Of a stretch of 64,000 bases of DNA, positions 40,579 through 50,034 are shown piece by piece (positions within the stretch are counted from its first letter, which is position 1; every line of letters begins with the position of its first letter). The notes under the pieces are model-generated. The model saw only the letters and a list, made by a program, of their open reading frames with translations. It was not told the DNA's origin and did not search any database. A program made the translations under genes and the position numbers. The stretch is from an uncultured Chryseobacterium sp. (GTDB lineage: Bacteria; Bacteroidota; Bacteroidia; Flavobacteriales; Weeksellaceae). The stretch spans positions 1 through 64,000 of the forward strand of contig CAJYRQ010000078.1 in assembly GCA_913777465.1 (NCBI GenBank). The letters run 5' to 3'.

Positions 40579-41937
40579 TTATACCACTCCCTGAGCGAGC
40601 ATGGCTTCCGCTACTTTTACGAAGCCGGCGATGTTTGCGCCTTTTACGTAATTTACATAGCCGTCTTCCTCTTTTCCGTAGTCTCTGCAGGCTTTGTGGA
40701 TTCCGATCATGATCTCTTTCAGTCTGGCGTCCACCTCTTCGGAAGTCCAGTTCAGACGGATCGAGTTTTGCGTCATTTCCAATCCTGAAGTGGCTACCCC
40801 TCCGGCGTTGGAAGCTTTCCCCGGAGAGAACAATACTTTGTTGTCCAGGAAATAATTGATGGCATCCAGCGTAGAAGGCATATTGGCCGCTTCCGTTACG
40901 CATACACAACCGTTCTCTACCAAAAGTCTTGCGTCGTCAAGATCCAGCTCGTTCTGGGTAGCGGAAGGGATGGCTACATCACACTTCACTTCCCAAGGGC
41001 GTTTTCCGGCGAAGAATTCAGCTGTCGGATATTTCTTTACATAATCTTCCGCTCTGTTGTTGCCTGACGCTCTCAGTTCTAGCAGATAATCTATTTTTTC
41101 TCCGTCGATTCCGTCTTTATCATAAACGTATCCGTCCGGTCCGGAAAGCGTAACCACTTTTCCGCCCAGCTCGTTTACTTTCTTAATAACCCCCCAGGCT
41201 ACGTTTCCGAAACCTGAAACCGTTACCACTTTATCTTTAAAGGTCTGTCCGATTGTCTTCAGCATCTGCTCGGCAAAGTATACCACCCCGTATCCCGTAG
41301 CTTCAGGACGGATCAGCGATCCTCCGTAAGCAAGGCCTTTTCCGGTAAGAACACCGGTGAACTCGTTTCTGATTTTCTTGTACTGCCCGAATAAATACCC
41401 GATTTCTCTGGCACCTACCCCGATGTCTCCTGCAGGAACGTCGGTCTCAGGACCGATGTGCTTGCACAGTTCCGTCATGAAGGCCTGGCAGAAACGCATT
41501 ACTTCCATATCGGACTTTCCTTGCGGGTCGAAATCCGAACCTCCTTTTCCACCACCCATAGGAAGCGTCGTAAGAGAGTTTTTAAACACCTGCTCGAAGG
41601 CAAGGAATTTAAGAACGGAAAGGTTTACCGTAGGATGGAAACGGATTCCACCTTTGTATGGACCGATCGCAGAGTTCATCTGGATTCTGAATCCTCTGTT
41701 TACCTGGATCTCTCCTTTATCGTCAACCCATGGAACTCTGAAGATGATAATTCTTTCAGCTTCCGCCATTCTTTCCAGAAGCTTCATGCCCGTGTATTCC
41801 TTCTTCGTCATGATGAACGGAATTACTGTAACGGCCACTTCTTTCACCGCCTGTAAAAATTCCGGCTCATTAGGGTTTTTCGCCTCAATTTTAGCTATAA
41901 ATTCTTGAATTTTCTGGTCAATATTATATTGTTCCAT
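40579..41937 (-). CDS. gdhA: NADP-specific glutamate dehydrogenase
   Basis: 452 residues, the normal length of the hexameric bacterial enzyme. Visible: GPYKGGIRFHPTVNLSVLKFL, the substrate Lys region PMGGGKGGSDFDPQGKSD, the signature DVPAGDIGVGAREIGYLFGQY, and a Rossmann VSGFGNVAWG. It makes glutamate from 2-oxoglutarate and ammonium with NADPH, the main entry of ammonium at high nitrogen. A strong promoter and tandem terminators suggest high expression. Confidence 0.96.
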   Translation of the reverse strand: MEQYNIDQKIQEFIAKIEAKNPNEPEFLQAVKEVAVTVIPFIMTKKEYTGMKLLERMAEAERIIIFRVPWVDDKGEIQVNRGFRIQMNSAIGPYKGGIRFHPTVNLSVLKFLAFEQVFKNSLTTLPMGGGKGGSDFDPQGKSDMEVMRFCQAFMTELCKHIGPETDVPAGDIGVGAREIGYLFGQYKKIRNEFTGVLTGKGLAYGGSLIRPEATGYGVVYFAEQMLKTIGQTFKDKVVTVSGFGNVAWGVIKKVNELGGKVVTLSGPDGYVYDKDGIDGEKIDYLLELRASGNNRAEDYVKKYPTAEFFAGKRPWEVKCDVAIPSATQNELDLDDARLLVENGCVCVTEAANMPSTLDAINYFLDNKVLFSPGKASNAGGVATSGLEMTQNSIRLNWTSEEVDARLKEIMIGIHKACRDYGKEEDGYVNYVKGANIAGFVKVAEAMLAQGVV

Positions 41938-41963
41938 ATATTAGGGTTGAATATTATTGTCAA

Positions 41964-41993
41964 CAAATTTAATTTTTTTTTCAAAATTCGCAA
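41964..41993 (-). promoter_or_regulatory. Promoter of gdhA
   Basis: On the minus strand TTG (41993-41991), 19 nt, TAAATTTG (41971-41964): full match to the Bacteroidota consensus, about 27 nt upstream of the start codon. Confidence 0.72.
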
Positions 41994-42127
41994 TACCTTA
42001 TTTAAACATTGTTAAAAATTTAATAATAATGTTCCGAAATATTATTAAATCAACAATATCGATACAATTTTTGTTAAAAATTAAATGTTCGGTCTTATCT
42101 AATGCAATATTAAGAAATCATTAAATA

Positions 42128-43237
42128 TCAGATTGCCAGAAATTGCCTCCCTGAAAACGATTTTACTTTCCCTAAAAGCTCCAATTCCAGAATTACCGGC
42201 AAAATCTTATGGGAAGACAGGCTGATTTTGTCTGCAAGGTCATCCAATGAAATCTGTGGATTTTCAAAAATAGCATCGAATACTTTTTTCTGGTTTTCAG
42301 TAAATTGAACCGTAATTTCACTGTAGGGGAAGAGTTCCTCCGTTTTTGTTTTCGGTTTGTTGAATCCCAGCTGATCTGTCAGGTCCCTGATGGTGGAAAT
42401 AGCGGAAGCTTTATGCTGAAAAATCAGATGATTGCATCCCTGGCTTTGCTTATCCGTAATTTTTCCGGGCAGGGCATAGACTTCCCGATTATACAGATTC
42501 GCGTAAGTAGCGGTACTGATGGAGCCGCCTCCAAAAGCCGTTTCCACCACAATGGTGGCCGGGGAAATTCCCGCCACAATCCGGTTGCGCTGAATGAAAT
42601 TTTCACGGTCCGGTTTCCGGGATGAGTTGAACTCCGTCAACAGGCAGCCGCCTTCTTCCAGGATTTTTTCGGCCAGCTTTTTATTTTTAGAAGGATACAA
42701 CGTATGGAAGCCGTGAGCCAGAACCCCTATGGTCGGAATTTGATGATGGAGGGATTGTTCATGCACTTCTTTATCGACACCTAAAGCCAGCCCGCTTACC
42801 GAAACGAAACGGCAGGCTTTGTTCGCTTCAAAAAAATCATGGATAAACTGCTTCCCGTAAGCTGTTATATTCCGGGTTCCGACAATGCTTACGTTTTCCA
42901 GGGAATTATCGAAATTTCCTTTCCGGTAGAGGATTGCCGGTGCATCATCACATTCGTTCAATAAAGGCGGAAGCCCGTTAAGATGCCTGAGGGAGATGCT
43001 GATATGGTTTTTTTCGCAGAATTTCAGTTCCTCTTCCGCGAACCTCAGGTGGTCCGTATTTCCGATGTCGGAAATCATCTTTTTACCGAATCCGTCAAGT
43101 TTTTTATATTCTTTTCCGGCATGTTGCCAGGCGGCTTTCGCACTTCCGAAAGTACGGACCAGCTTATAAAAATTAATGTCACCGATCAGGCTGGATTCGC
43201 GTAATGCGATAGAATAAAGATGTTCTTCAGAATACAT
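42128..43237 (-). CDS. dprA: DNA-processing protein DprA
   Basis: 369 residues. A helical N-terminal domain (1-70), the Rossmann-like DprA core (ILYRKGNFDN, VSIVGTRNITAYGKQF, SGLALGVDKEVHEQSL, TIGVLAHGFHTLYP, AFGGGSISTATYA) and a C-terminal winged helix (about 300-369). DprA loads RecA on incoming single-stranded DNA in natural transformation. It stands alone on the minus strand. Confidence 0.93.
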   Translation of the reverse strand: MYSEEHLYSIALRESSLIGDINFYKLVRTFGSAKAAWQHAGKEYKKLDGFGKKMISDIGNTDHLRFAEEELKFCEKNHISISLRHLNGLPPLLNECDDAPAILYRKGNFDNSLENVSIVGTRNITAYGKQFIHDFFEANKACRFVSVSGLALGVDKEVHEQSLHHQIPTIGVLAHGFHTLYPSKNKKLAEKILEEGGCLLTEFNSSRKPDRENFIQRNRIVAGISPATIVVETAFGGGSISTATYANLYNREVYALPGKITDKQSQGCNHLIFQHKASAISTIRDLTDQLGFNKPKTKTEELFPYSEITVQFTENQKKVFDAIFENPQISLDDLADKISLSSHKILPVILELELLGKVKSFSGRQFLAI

Positions 43238-43377
43238 TTGTGTGCTTTTTACAAATGTAGAAAATTTTTTAAAACCTGTTCAGGCTTAAATATAGAAGAT
43301 CTTCTATTTCTAAATTCCAATCCATCTGAAAAAACAGGTCCATCAAATGATAAACCGTTGTTCATCAAAACAAAACG

Positions 43378-44151
43378 TTAGGATTTTTTTCTCAATTCAT
43401 CCAGCCGGTCCCAGATATCATCTTTCTTTTTGTAGGGCAGCTCCATAAAATCTTCGGGATGGTTTTCTTTGTATTGCTGCCAAAGCTTGTCATCTTTTTC
43501 GCTGTAGTAGTTTGGAAATTCCCAGATGTATTTTTTTTTCTTATCTCCTACTTTCTTAAACATAAAAGCGAGGATAACGCCTACAATGCCTCCTGCAAGA
43601 TGGGCCTGCCATGAAATTTTGCTGGGCTCCTGAAGATTGGAAAACAGTTCTTCCGGCAGCATGCCCCAAATCAGACTTCCGTAATACAGCACCACCAATA
43701 AGGAAATGGTAAGCAGTTTTACATTCCACTTAAAAACACCGCTGAAAAAGAGGAAAAATGCCAGCACATACACCACCCCGCTTGCTCCGATGGTGCAGGT
43801 ATAAAGATAGTCGCCGGTCATAATATCAATCGGCGGAAGGAGCCACACCAGAAATCCCGTGGCCAGCCAGCCAATGACAAAAACTTTATTGGCGACCATC
43901 GGATAAAATTCGTACAGCAGGAACATCAGTACCGCCATGGGAATCGAATTCCCGATGATGTGGTCCAGGCTTCCGTGTAAAAGCGGAGACGTAACAATTC
44001 CCAAAAGGCCTTCCGGCAACAGGGGGATAATCGCTCCGAAGCAACTTGCAAAAAAGCCGTGCAACTGTAGAAAATAGCCCAGCCACATGGCCGAAAGCAT
44101 CAGCAACGGGTTGATAACAGCCCTTTTGGAAATTACATTGTTTTTAAACAT
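43378..44151 (-). CDS. Rhomboid-family intramembrane serine protease
   Basis: 257 residues, six or so transmembrane helices. Catalytic Ser124 in TIGASGVVY and His184 in QAHLAGGIVG; the upstream H59-x4-H64-x3-N68 motif is complete. A cytosolic C-terminal tail of about 55 charged residues follows. It cleaves membrane proteins within the bilayer; substrates unknown. Confidence 0.9.
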   Translation of the reverse strand: MFKNNVISKRAVINPLLMLSAMWLGYFLQLHGFFASCFGAIIPLLPEGLLGIVTSPLLHGSLDHIIGNSIPMAVLMFLLYEFYPMVANKVFVIGWLATGFLVWLLPPIDIMTGDYLYTCTIGASGVVYVLAFFLFFSGVFKWNVKLLTISLLVVLYYGSLIWGMLPEELFSNLQEPSKISWQAHLAGGIVGVILAFMFKKVGDKKKKYIWEFPNYYSEKDDKLWQQYKENHPEDFMELPYKKKDDIWDRLDELRKKS

Positions 44152-44407
44152 GAAGGTTGTACGTCAAATGAAAAGCCAATGATAAATTTCGGAAAATTTG
44201 TCGATGAATAATCCCGTCATGGATATATTTCAGCCAAAAAGTAATTATTTCCTTTATTTTCCAGATGCCCGGCCTGCTATCCTGCCAATAATAACTTAAA
44301 AAACCCTTAAAATAAAGAGTTATTTATCGCACAAGAGCCCAAACGCCAGCCCGTAAAATTTATATTTAATATTTTTGTACGGAATTTTAAAATAAAATCT
44401 TGAAGTC

Positions 44408-45337
44408 ATGAAGAAGTATTTATTGATGCTTTCCGTTTTTTTTGGAATTTTTGCCGGTGCACAGGTAGTGATCATTGATACAGCCGCTGTTGTAAAGGAC
44501 ACCGTAAAACACTGGTCGGTGGTAGGGAAACAGTCGGTAATGATCAACCAGGCTGCGTTCTCCAATTGGGTGGGCGGTGGTGCCAACAATGTAGGATGGC
44601 TTGCCGCGCTGGATTACAACCTCACCTATGAAAAAGACAAAGACCTCTGGGAAAATATCATCCTCCTGAATTACGGGCAGAATGATACGAAAGGCGTCGG
44701 TGTAAGAAAAACCCAGGATGTGATTAATGTTTCCACCAATTACGGAAGGAAGTTCTCCAAAGGCTGGTATCTTTCGGTAGGTGCCGGATTGATTTCCCAG
44801 TTTTCGGCCGGCTATGAAGACGGAAACAATCCTGATGCGAAAAAGATTTCCAACTTCATGGCACCCGGTTACCTCAACGTCGGGATGGGGATCACTTACC
44901 GTCCGAATGACAACATCAATGTAACGCTTCGCCCGAGCAATGCCCGATGGGCATTTGTCCTGGACAGGGAATTGCAGCTGGCCGGGAATTACGGCTTGAA
45001 AGCAGACGGAGATTCCTCCATCCTGCAGTACGGTTTCCTGGGAACGGCTTATTATAAAGTAAAGCTGATGGAAAACATCAATATCACCAATACCGCTTCT
45101 GTTTTCTCCAATTACCTGGATCATCCGGAACGGCTGGTTCTGGCTTACGGAATGGTGCTTAATATGAAAGTCAATAAATTCATCTCGTCCAATATCACCG
45201 TTGATGTTATGTATGATCACAACCAGATCCAAAAGACCCAGCTCAAGCAGACCCTGGGCGTTGGTTTTGCCTACACGCTGAATAACGGCGTAAAGCGTTC
45301 CGACCGGAAAGACAGCCAGTGGTGGATTAAGAAATAA
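44408..45337 (+). CDS. DUF3078 outer-membrane-type protein
   Basis: 309 residues. Signal peptide (MKKYLLMLSVFFGIFAGAQ), then WSVVGKQSVMINQAAFSNWVGGGANN, the typical opening of DUF3078, followed by amphipathic beta-strands and ending QWWIKK. Members are common in Flavobacteriia and probably form a beta-barrel; the function is unknown. A TATTTTTG at 44370-44377 is a plausible -7 element, and a terminator follows. Confidence 0.82.
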   Translation: MKKYLLMLSVFFGIFAGAQVVIIDTAAVVKDTVKHWSVVGKQSVMINQAAFSNWVGGGANNVGWLAALDYNLTYEKDKDLWENIILLNYGQNDTKGVGVRKTQDVINVSTNYGRKFSKGWYLSVGAGLISQFSAGYEDGNNPDAKKISNFMAPGYLNVGMGITYRPNDNINVTLRPSNARWAFVLDRELQLAGNYGLKADGDSSILQYGFLGTAYYKVKLMENINITNTASVFSNYLDHPERLVLAYGMVLNMKVNKFISSNITVDVMYDHNQIQKTQLKQTLGVGFAYTLNNGVKRSDRKDSQWWIKK

Positions 45338-45358
45338 AATTCATAAGGGATAAATCGC

Positions 45359-45395
45359 AAGCTGTTTCAGGATGGGAACAGCTTTTCCTTTTTTA
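45359..45395 (+). terminator. Rho-independent terminator after the DUF3078 gene
   Basis: AAGCTGTT / GAACAGCTT stem with a nine-base loop and a T-rich tail. Confidence 0.75.
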
Positions 45396-45726
45396 GAACC
45401 TGTTTAAGTTTTAATTCAGAAAACTTTATGTCATTTCCTTAACTTTCTGAATTAAATAAACCTTGTTTGTTCTTCACATTAATACGAAGATTTCAATTGA
45501 GTTAAGTGAATATTGCCAGGCAAACGATACATTGATTTTTTCAAGCTGAAATACATTAAGTTCTTCATGTTAAAAATAAAAGGTAAATTTAAACAGGATC
45601 TTAGATTTTTAATACATTTGTTAAAAGCATATTTCCTAATGAATTCGGCAGGCCTTACATTATAATAATGGATGCCAGAAAGCCTTATCTGAATCAGAAA
45701 AACCAAATATCAAATCACCTGTTACG
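45396..45726. other. Intergenic stretch with one long inverted repeat
   Basis: TAATTCAGAAA (45412-45422) and TTTCTGAATTA (45444-45454) are a perfect 11-bp inverted repeat with a 21-nt loop. It lacks a T-run, so it is not an obvious terminator. No gene is supported in the rest. Confidence 0.5.
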
Positions 45727-46074
45727 ATGAACATAAAACCGGAAATTACCTGGACCGATTTTGAAAAAATAGACATCCGCTGCGGAACCATTATTGCCGT
45801 AAATGACTTTGAAAAAGCAAGAAATCCAGCTTACCAGCTGGAAATAGACTTTGGAGATCTGGGTATTAAAAAGTCTTCCGCCCAGATTACTTCGCTGTAT
45901 CAAAAAGAAGAATTAATCGGACAACAGATCCTGGCGGTCGTCAATTTCCCGAAAAAACAGATTGCCAATTTTTTCAGTGAATGCCTGGTATTGGGCCTTT
46001 ATGGCGAGAATAAAAAAGACGTTACGCTTTTAATGCCATCTCTGCCAACAAAAAACGGAATGCAGGTCGGATAA
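45727..46074 (+). CDS. csaA: tRNA-binding-domain protein (CsaA type)
   Basis: 115 residues made up of a single EMAP-II/tRNA-binding OB fold: FEKIDIRCGTIIAV near the start, QITSLYQKEELIGQQILAVVNFP and SECLVLGL in the middle, MQVG at the end. The length and layout match CsaA, a dimeric chaperone linked to protein export that also binds tRNA. First gene of a three-gene run (11 and 3 nt gaps) with the exonuclease and MIP18-type genes. Confidence 0.82.
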   Translation: MNIKPEITWTDFEKIDIRCGTIIAVNDFEKARNPAYQLEIDFGDLGIKKSSAQITSLYQKEELIGQQILAVVNFPKKQIANFFSECLVLGLYGENKKDVTLLMPSLPTKNGMQVG

Positions 46075-46085
46075 AATACAAAACA

Positions 46086-46790
46086 ATGATACACAAAATT
46101 CCTCTGGAAAGAGTCTTATTCCTTGATATTGAAACCGTTCCAGGCTTCGGCTTATGGGAAGAACTGTCTGAAGCAGAAAAAATGCTTTGGGATAAAAAGA
46201 CCCGGTTTCAGAGAAAAGAAGAGGTAACGGCGGGAGAATTCTACGAAGAAAGAGCAGGCATCATGGCAGAATTCGGAAAGATTATCTGCATCACCATCGG
46301 AATGCTTGAGAAGAACGATACCCTGAAAATCAAAAGCTTTGCCGGTGACGATGAAAAGAAGCTGCTGCTGGAATTCGGCGAAATCTTCAACAGCCAAAGA
46401 CTCCGCGAAGTGATCTTGTGCGCACACAACGGAAAGGAATTCGATTTTCCATGGATCGCCAGACGCTACCTCATCAACGGGATGATGCCCCCTACCCCAT
46501 TTCAGATGTTCGGGAAAAAGCCGTGGGAAATCCCGCATATCGATACCATGGAACTCTGGAAATTCGGGGACTATAAAAGCTTTGTCTCGCTGGAACTGCT
46601 CGCCCATGTTTTCGGGATTCCCACGCCGAAAGACGATATCGACGGCTCAATGGTTTCATCAATTTACTACATAGAGAAAGACTTGCAAAGAATAGTGGAC
46701 TATTGTGAAAAAGATGTCTTAACTTTGGCAAATATTTTCCGGCGCATGCGTCAGGAAGATTTGTTGAAAAGGTACATCAATTTAGATTAA
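46086..46790 (+). CDS. 3'-5' exonuclease, DEDDy type
   Basis: 234 residues. Catalytic acids D14 and E16 (FLDIETVP), D120 (HNGKEFDFPWIARR) and Y206-x3-D210 (YCEKDVLTL) give a DEDDy RNase H-like exonuclease, similar to predicted PolB-like 3'-5' exonucleases. Substrate (DNA or RNA) is not decided by sequence. Confidence 0.87.
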   Translation: MIHKIPLERVLFLDIETVPGFGLWEELSEAEKMLWDKKTRFQRKEEVTAGEFYEERAGIMAEFGKIICITIGMLEKNDTLKIKSFAGDDEKKLLLEFGEIFNSQRLREVILCAHNGKEFDFPWIARRYLINGMMPPTPFQMFGKKPWEIPHIDTMELWKFGDYKSFVSLELLAHVFGIPTPKDDIDGSMVSSIYYIEKDLQRIVDYCEKDVLTLANIFRRMRQEDLLKRYINLD

Positions 46791-46793
46791 AAA

Positions 46794-47120
46794 ATGAAAT
46801 TTACAGACGATCAGATTGCTGACATCGGTGAGGAGATCATCGGTGTATTGAAAACCGTTTATGACCCTGAAATTCCGGTGGATATTTATGAATTGGGCCT
46901 GGTATATGATGTTCAGATCTCCGATGAAGCCGACGTTAAGATCATCATGACCCTGACGACGCCGAACTGCCCTGTTGCGGAAACGCTTCCTCAGGAGGTG
47001 AAAGACAAGGTAGCGGAAGTGGAAAATGTAAAAAGCGTGGATCTAGAGCTTACTTTTGAGCCAAGCTGGCACAAAGACATGATGAGCGAAGAGGCTAAGT
47101 TTGAGCTCGGAATGCTTTAA
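46794..47120 (+). CDS. MIP18/DUF59 iron-sulfur assembly protein
   Basis: 108 residues of the MIP18 family (DUF59): VYDPEIPVDIYELGLVYDV and the Cys59 motif TTPNCPVAETLP. In Bacteroidota such proteins act with the SUF system in Fe-S cluster maturation. It begins 3 nt after the exonuclease stop, hence co-transcribed, and is followed by a strong terminator. Confidence 0.87.
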   Translation: MKFTDDQIADIGEEIIGVLKTVYDPEIPVDIYELGLVYDVQISDEADVKIIMTLTTPNCPVAETLPQEVKDKVAEVENVKSVDLELTFEPSWHKDMMSEEAKFELGML

Positions 47121-47140
47121 ACCGTATTACAGATAAATAA

Positions 47141-47166
47141 GGCTGCCAGATTTGGCAGCCTTTATT
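47141..47166 (+). terminator. Rho-independent terminator
   Basis: GGCTGCCA / TGGCAGCC perfect stem with a short loop and T-rich tail. Confidence 0.85.
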
Positions 47167-47230
47167 TTTATATTTCTTTACGATTTTTTCTCTTGCGCTT
47201 TGCCGTATCCGGTATTCTCATTTTTACAAA

Positions 47231-47257
47231 CAAAAACCGCAGAAATTTCTACGGCTT
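47231..47257 (-). terminator. Terminator of the OsmC-family gene
   Basis: Minus-strand AAGCCGTAGAA / TTCTGCGGTT followed by TTT, directly after the OsmC stop. Confidence 0.65.
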
Positions 47258-47261
47258 AATT

Positions 47262-47663
47262 TTATTGATAAATGAAAATCATGGTCTGTACCAGATCCGG
47301 ATGCAGGCTTCTGGCAACCGGACAATTGTGGGCCGTCTGCTCGATGAAAGCCCTTTCCTTGTCGGAATAGGAATCCGGAAAAACAAAATTGCATACGATC
47401 TCACCGATTCTCCTTGGCTCGCCTTTCATAATTTTCTGAAGGTTGCAGTACGCACCGTCGATATTAATGTTTTTTTCTTTGCCTAAGATCGCAATGGTCG
47501 TCAGTGCACATTCAGCTAAAGAAGTAGCGCAAAGGTCCGTAGGGGAAAACTTTTCCCCTTTTCCGTGGTTATCCGTCGGGGCATCACTTTCGATAAGCGT
47601 TCCGGATTGTAAGTGCTCTGCCGAACATCTCAGATCTCCGATATACGTAATTTTTGAAGTCAT
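47262..47663 (-). CDS. OsmC-family peroxide-protection protein
   Basis: 133 residues. The two redox Cys of OsmC/Ohr proteins are present: C52 in SLAECAL and C114 in AHNCPVA. KFSPTDLCATSLAEC is the usual first-Cys environment. It reduces organic hydroperoxides. The HMG-CoA lyase gene lies 37 nt upstream on the same strand. Confidence 0.85.
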   Translation of the reverse strand: MTSKITYIGDLRCSAEHLQSGTLIESDAPTDNHGKGEKFSPTDLCATSLAECALTTIAILGKEKNINIDGAYCNLQKIMKGEPRRIGEIVCNFVFPDSYSDKERAFIEQTAHNCPVARSLHPDLVQTMIFIYQ

Positions 47664-47700
47664 TTTATTTAATTTTTATTAAAGCTAGGAAAATTTTTAC

Positions 47701-48549
47701 TTAAAAGTGAAAAATATCCTTGGCTTTATTATACGAGCTTTCAAAATTCAGGAGGTTCAGTTTGTGGTCGGCTTTCTCCACACTCATGAAATTGATGACC
47801 TGTTCGGTAGGCATATTCCCCACCAAATCGTCTTTCGCCATCGGGCAGCCTCCGATTCCTTTGATTGCACTGTCAAACCTCAGACAGCCCTGATCGTAAG
47901 CGGCTTTTAATTTGGAATAGGATTCCTCGTACCGGTTATGAAAATGCGCCCCGAAATTGATTTCCGGATATTTAGAAGGAATTTTTTCAAACAACAGCGA
48001 GATCGATTCCGGCGTTGCAACGCCCGTAGTGTCAGATAGTAAGATGTCTTTAACTCCTATTTCGGAAAACCGCTGTGCCCAGAAATCCACTTCTTCCCAT
48101 TTCCACATCTCACCGTAAGGATTTCCGAAGGCCATTGAGAAATAGATGTTCAGCTGCCTGTTCTCCTTATTTACCAGCTCCAGCATCCTGATGATCTCGT
48201 TAAAAGCTTCTTCCTGGCTTTTGTTGGTATTCCGGTGCTGAAAAGTCTCGGAAATGGAAAACGGAAAACCGACGATATCCACCGACTGGTGTTTCAGGGC
48301 CTTCTCCGCTCCCCGGTAATTGGCAACAATCGCAGAGACTTTTGTATTGGAACGGGACTTATCAATATTTTCAGCCACTTCGGCAGAATCGGCCATCTGC
48401 GGAATGGCTTTGGGAGAAACGAAGCTCAGGCAGTCCAGAACATCGAACCCCACATCCATCAGAGAATTGATATAATCTATTTTTTGATCAGTCGGGATAA
48501 ATTCTCCCCACCCCTGCATTGCATCACGCGGACATTCAGTAAGAAACAT
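47701..48549 (-). CDS. mvaB: Hydroxymethylglutaryl-CoA lyase
   Basis: 282 residues of the HMGL-like TIM-barrel family. Starts MFLTECPRDAMQGW (the metal-binding 'D' motif), with SDTTGVATPESI, NFGAHFHNR and the lyase signature GIGGCPMAKDDLVGN. It cleaves HMG-CoA into acetoacetate and acetyl-CoA, the last step of leucine breakdown. A TATATTTG on the minus strand (48577-48570) is the -7 element. Confidence 0.9.
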   Translation of the reverse strand: MFLTECPRDAMQGWGEFIPTDQKIDYINSLMDVGFDVLDCLSFVSPKAIPQMADSAEVAENIDKSRSNTKVSAIVANYRGAEKALKHQSVDIVGFPFSISETFQHRNTNKSQEEAFNEIIRMLELVNKENRQLNIYFSMAFGNPYGEMWKWEEVDFWAQRFSEIGVKDILLSDTTGVATPESISLLFEKIPSKYPEINFGAHFHNRYEESYSKLKAAYDQGCLRFDSAIKGIGGCPMAKDDLVGNMPTEQVINFMSVEKADHKLNLLNFESSYNKAKDIFHF

Positions 48550-48737
48550 GTTTTACTTTTAGATTTTCTCAAATATAATAAAACTAAACAAGTTCCGGAA
48601 AGATCCAGACAACCATTGTAAAATACTTATTTTAAACAACTTACATCAATTATACAATCTCAACACCTCATTCTGAAGTACAAATAAGATATTCTGAGCA
48701 TCAAATTTGCTAACTTTACGGGAAATTTATATCAATA

Positions 48738-49985
48738 ATGAGCGCAATAGAATTCAACCCCCTGTGGAAAGAAAAGCTGCTGAACCGTTTTCTTAATTAT
48801 GTAAAAATATATTCCACCAGTGACGCCGAAAGCGAAACCACCCCTTCTACCGAAAGACAGTGGGATATCGCAAAATACATCACGGAAGAACTGAGAACGA
48901 TCGGCCTTGAAAATGTATCGATTGATGAAAACGGCTATATCATGGGCTATGTGCCTTCCAATCTGGAAAACGACGATAAACCGACCATCGGATTTATCTC
49001 CCACTATGATACATCGCCGGATTTCAGCGGGGAACACGTGAAGCCGCAGGTTTGGGAAAATTATGACGGAAACGATTTGGTATTGAACCAGACCACCGGA
49101 TTCACGCTATCGCCTTCAAAGTTTGAAAGCTTAAAAAAATACATCGGCCAGACGTTGATTACTACCGATGGAAATACCCTGCTGGGAGCCGATGACAAAG
49201 CGGGCTGTGCCGAAATCGTAACGGCAGCGGAATACCTGATGGCGCATCCTGAAATCAAGCACGGAAGAATTGCCGTAGGCTTTACGCCGGACGAAGAAAT
49301 CGGGAGAGGTGCCCATAAATTCGACGTAGCTAAATTCGGAGCGGAATTCGCTTACACGATGGACGGCGGGGAAGTCGGTGAACTCGAATACGAAAACTTC
49401 AACGCCGCAGGAGCAGTGGTGAAAATCCACGGATTGAGCGTTCACCCGGGTTATGCCTACGGAAAAATGGTAAATGCCGCATTGCTGGCTTCTGAATTTG
49501 CCCAGATGCTTCCTGCCAATGAAACCCCGGCTACAACCAAAGGATTTGACGGGTTCTATCATTTAATGGATTTAAACGCCGATATTTCCGAAGCCAAACT
49601 GCAGTATATCATCCGTGACCATAATGCCGATAAGTTCGAAGCCAGAAAGAAATTCATGGAAGAAAAGATTGCCGAATTCAATCAGAAGCATGGTGAAGGG
49701 ACTGCCGAAATTGAAATTAAAGAGCAGTACCGGAACATGAAGCAACAGTTTGAAGGCAAAATGCACATCGTGGATCTTGCGGCCAAAGCCATGACAGAAG
49801 CGGGTATCGAGCCGAAGATCAAAGCCATCCGCGGAGGAACCGACGGCGCCCAGCTATCCTATATGGGACTGCCATGCCCGAATATTTTCGCCGGCGGGAT
49901 CAATTTCCACGGACCGTATGAATATGTGGCCCTGGAAAGCATGGAGAAAGCTATGGAAGTGATCGTGAATATCGTGAAAGCGTAA
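48738..49985 (+). CDS. pepT: Peptidase T (aminotripeptidase)
   Basis: 415 residues, the usual PepT length. Zinc-ligand and catalytic motifs: SHYDTSPD, LLGADDKAG, TPDEEIGRGAH, TMDGGEVGELEYE and RGGTDGAQLSYMGLPCPN. Cytosolic M20-family enzyme that removes the N-terminal residue of tripeptides. Strong terminator after the stop. Confidence 0.95.
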   Translation: MSAIEFNPLWKEKLLNRFLNYVKIYSTSDAESETTPSTERQWDIAKYITEELRTIGLENVSIDENGYIMGYVPSNLENDDKPTIGFISHYDTSPDFSGEHVKPQVWENYDGNDLVLNQTTGFTLSPSKFESLKKYIGQTLITTDGNTLLGADDKAGCAEIVTAAEYLMAHPEIKHGRIAVGFTPDEEIGRGAHKFDVAKFGAEFAYTMDGGEVGELEYENFNAAGAVVKIHGLSVHPGYAYGKMVNAALLASEFAQMLPANETPATTKGFDGFYHLMDLNADISEAKLQYIIRDHNADKFEARKKFMEEKIAEFNQKHGEGTAEIEIKEQYRNMKQQFEGKMHIVDLAAKAMTEAGIEPKIKAIRGGTDGAQLSYMGLPCPNIFAGGINFHGPYEYVALESMEKAMEVIVNIVKA

Positions 49986-50005
49986 GATTTCAATATAAAA
50001 ACAGA

Positions 50006-50034
50006 AAGCCGGCCTCATTGTGCCGGCTTTTTTA
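50006..50034 (+). terminator. Rho-independent terminator after pepT
   Basis: AAAGCCGGC / GCCGGCTTT stem followed by T-run. Its tail touches the end of the convergent gene at 50032. Confidence 0.85.
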
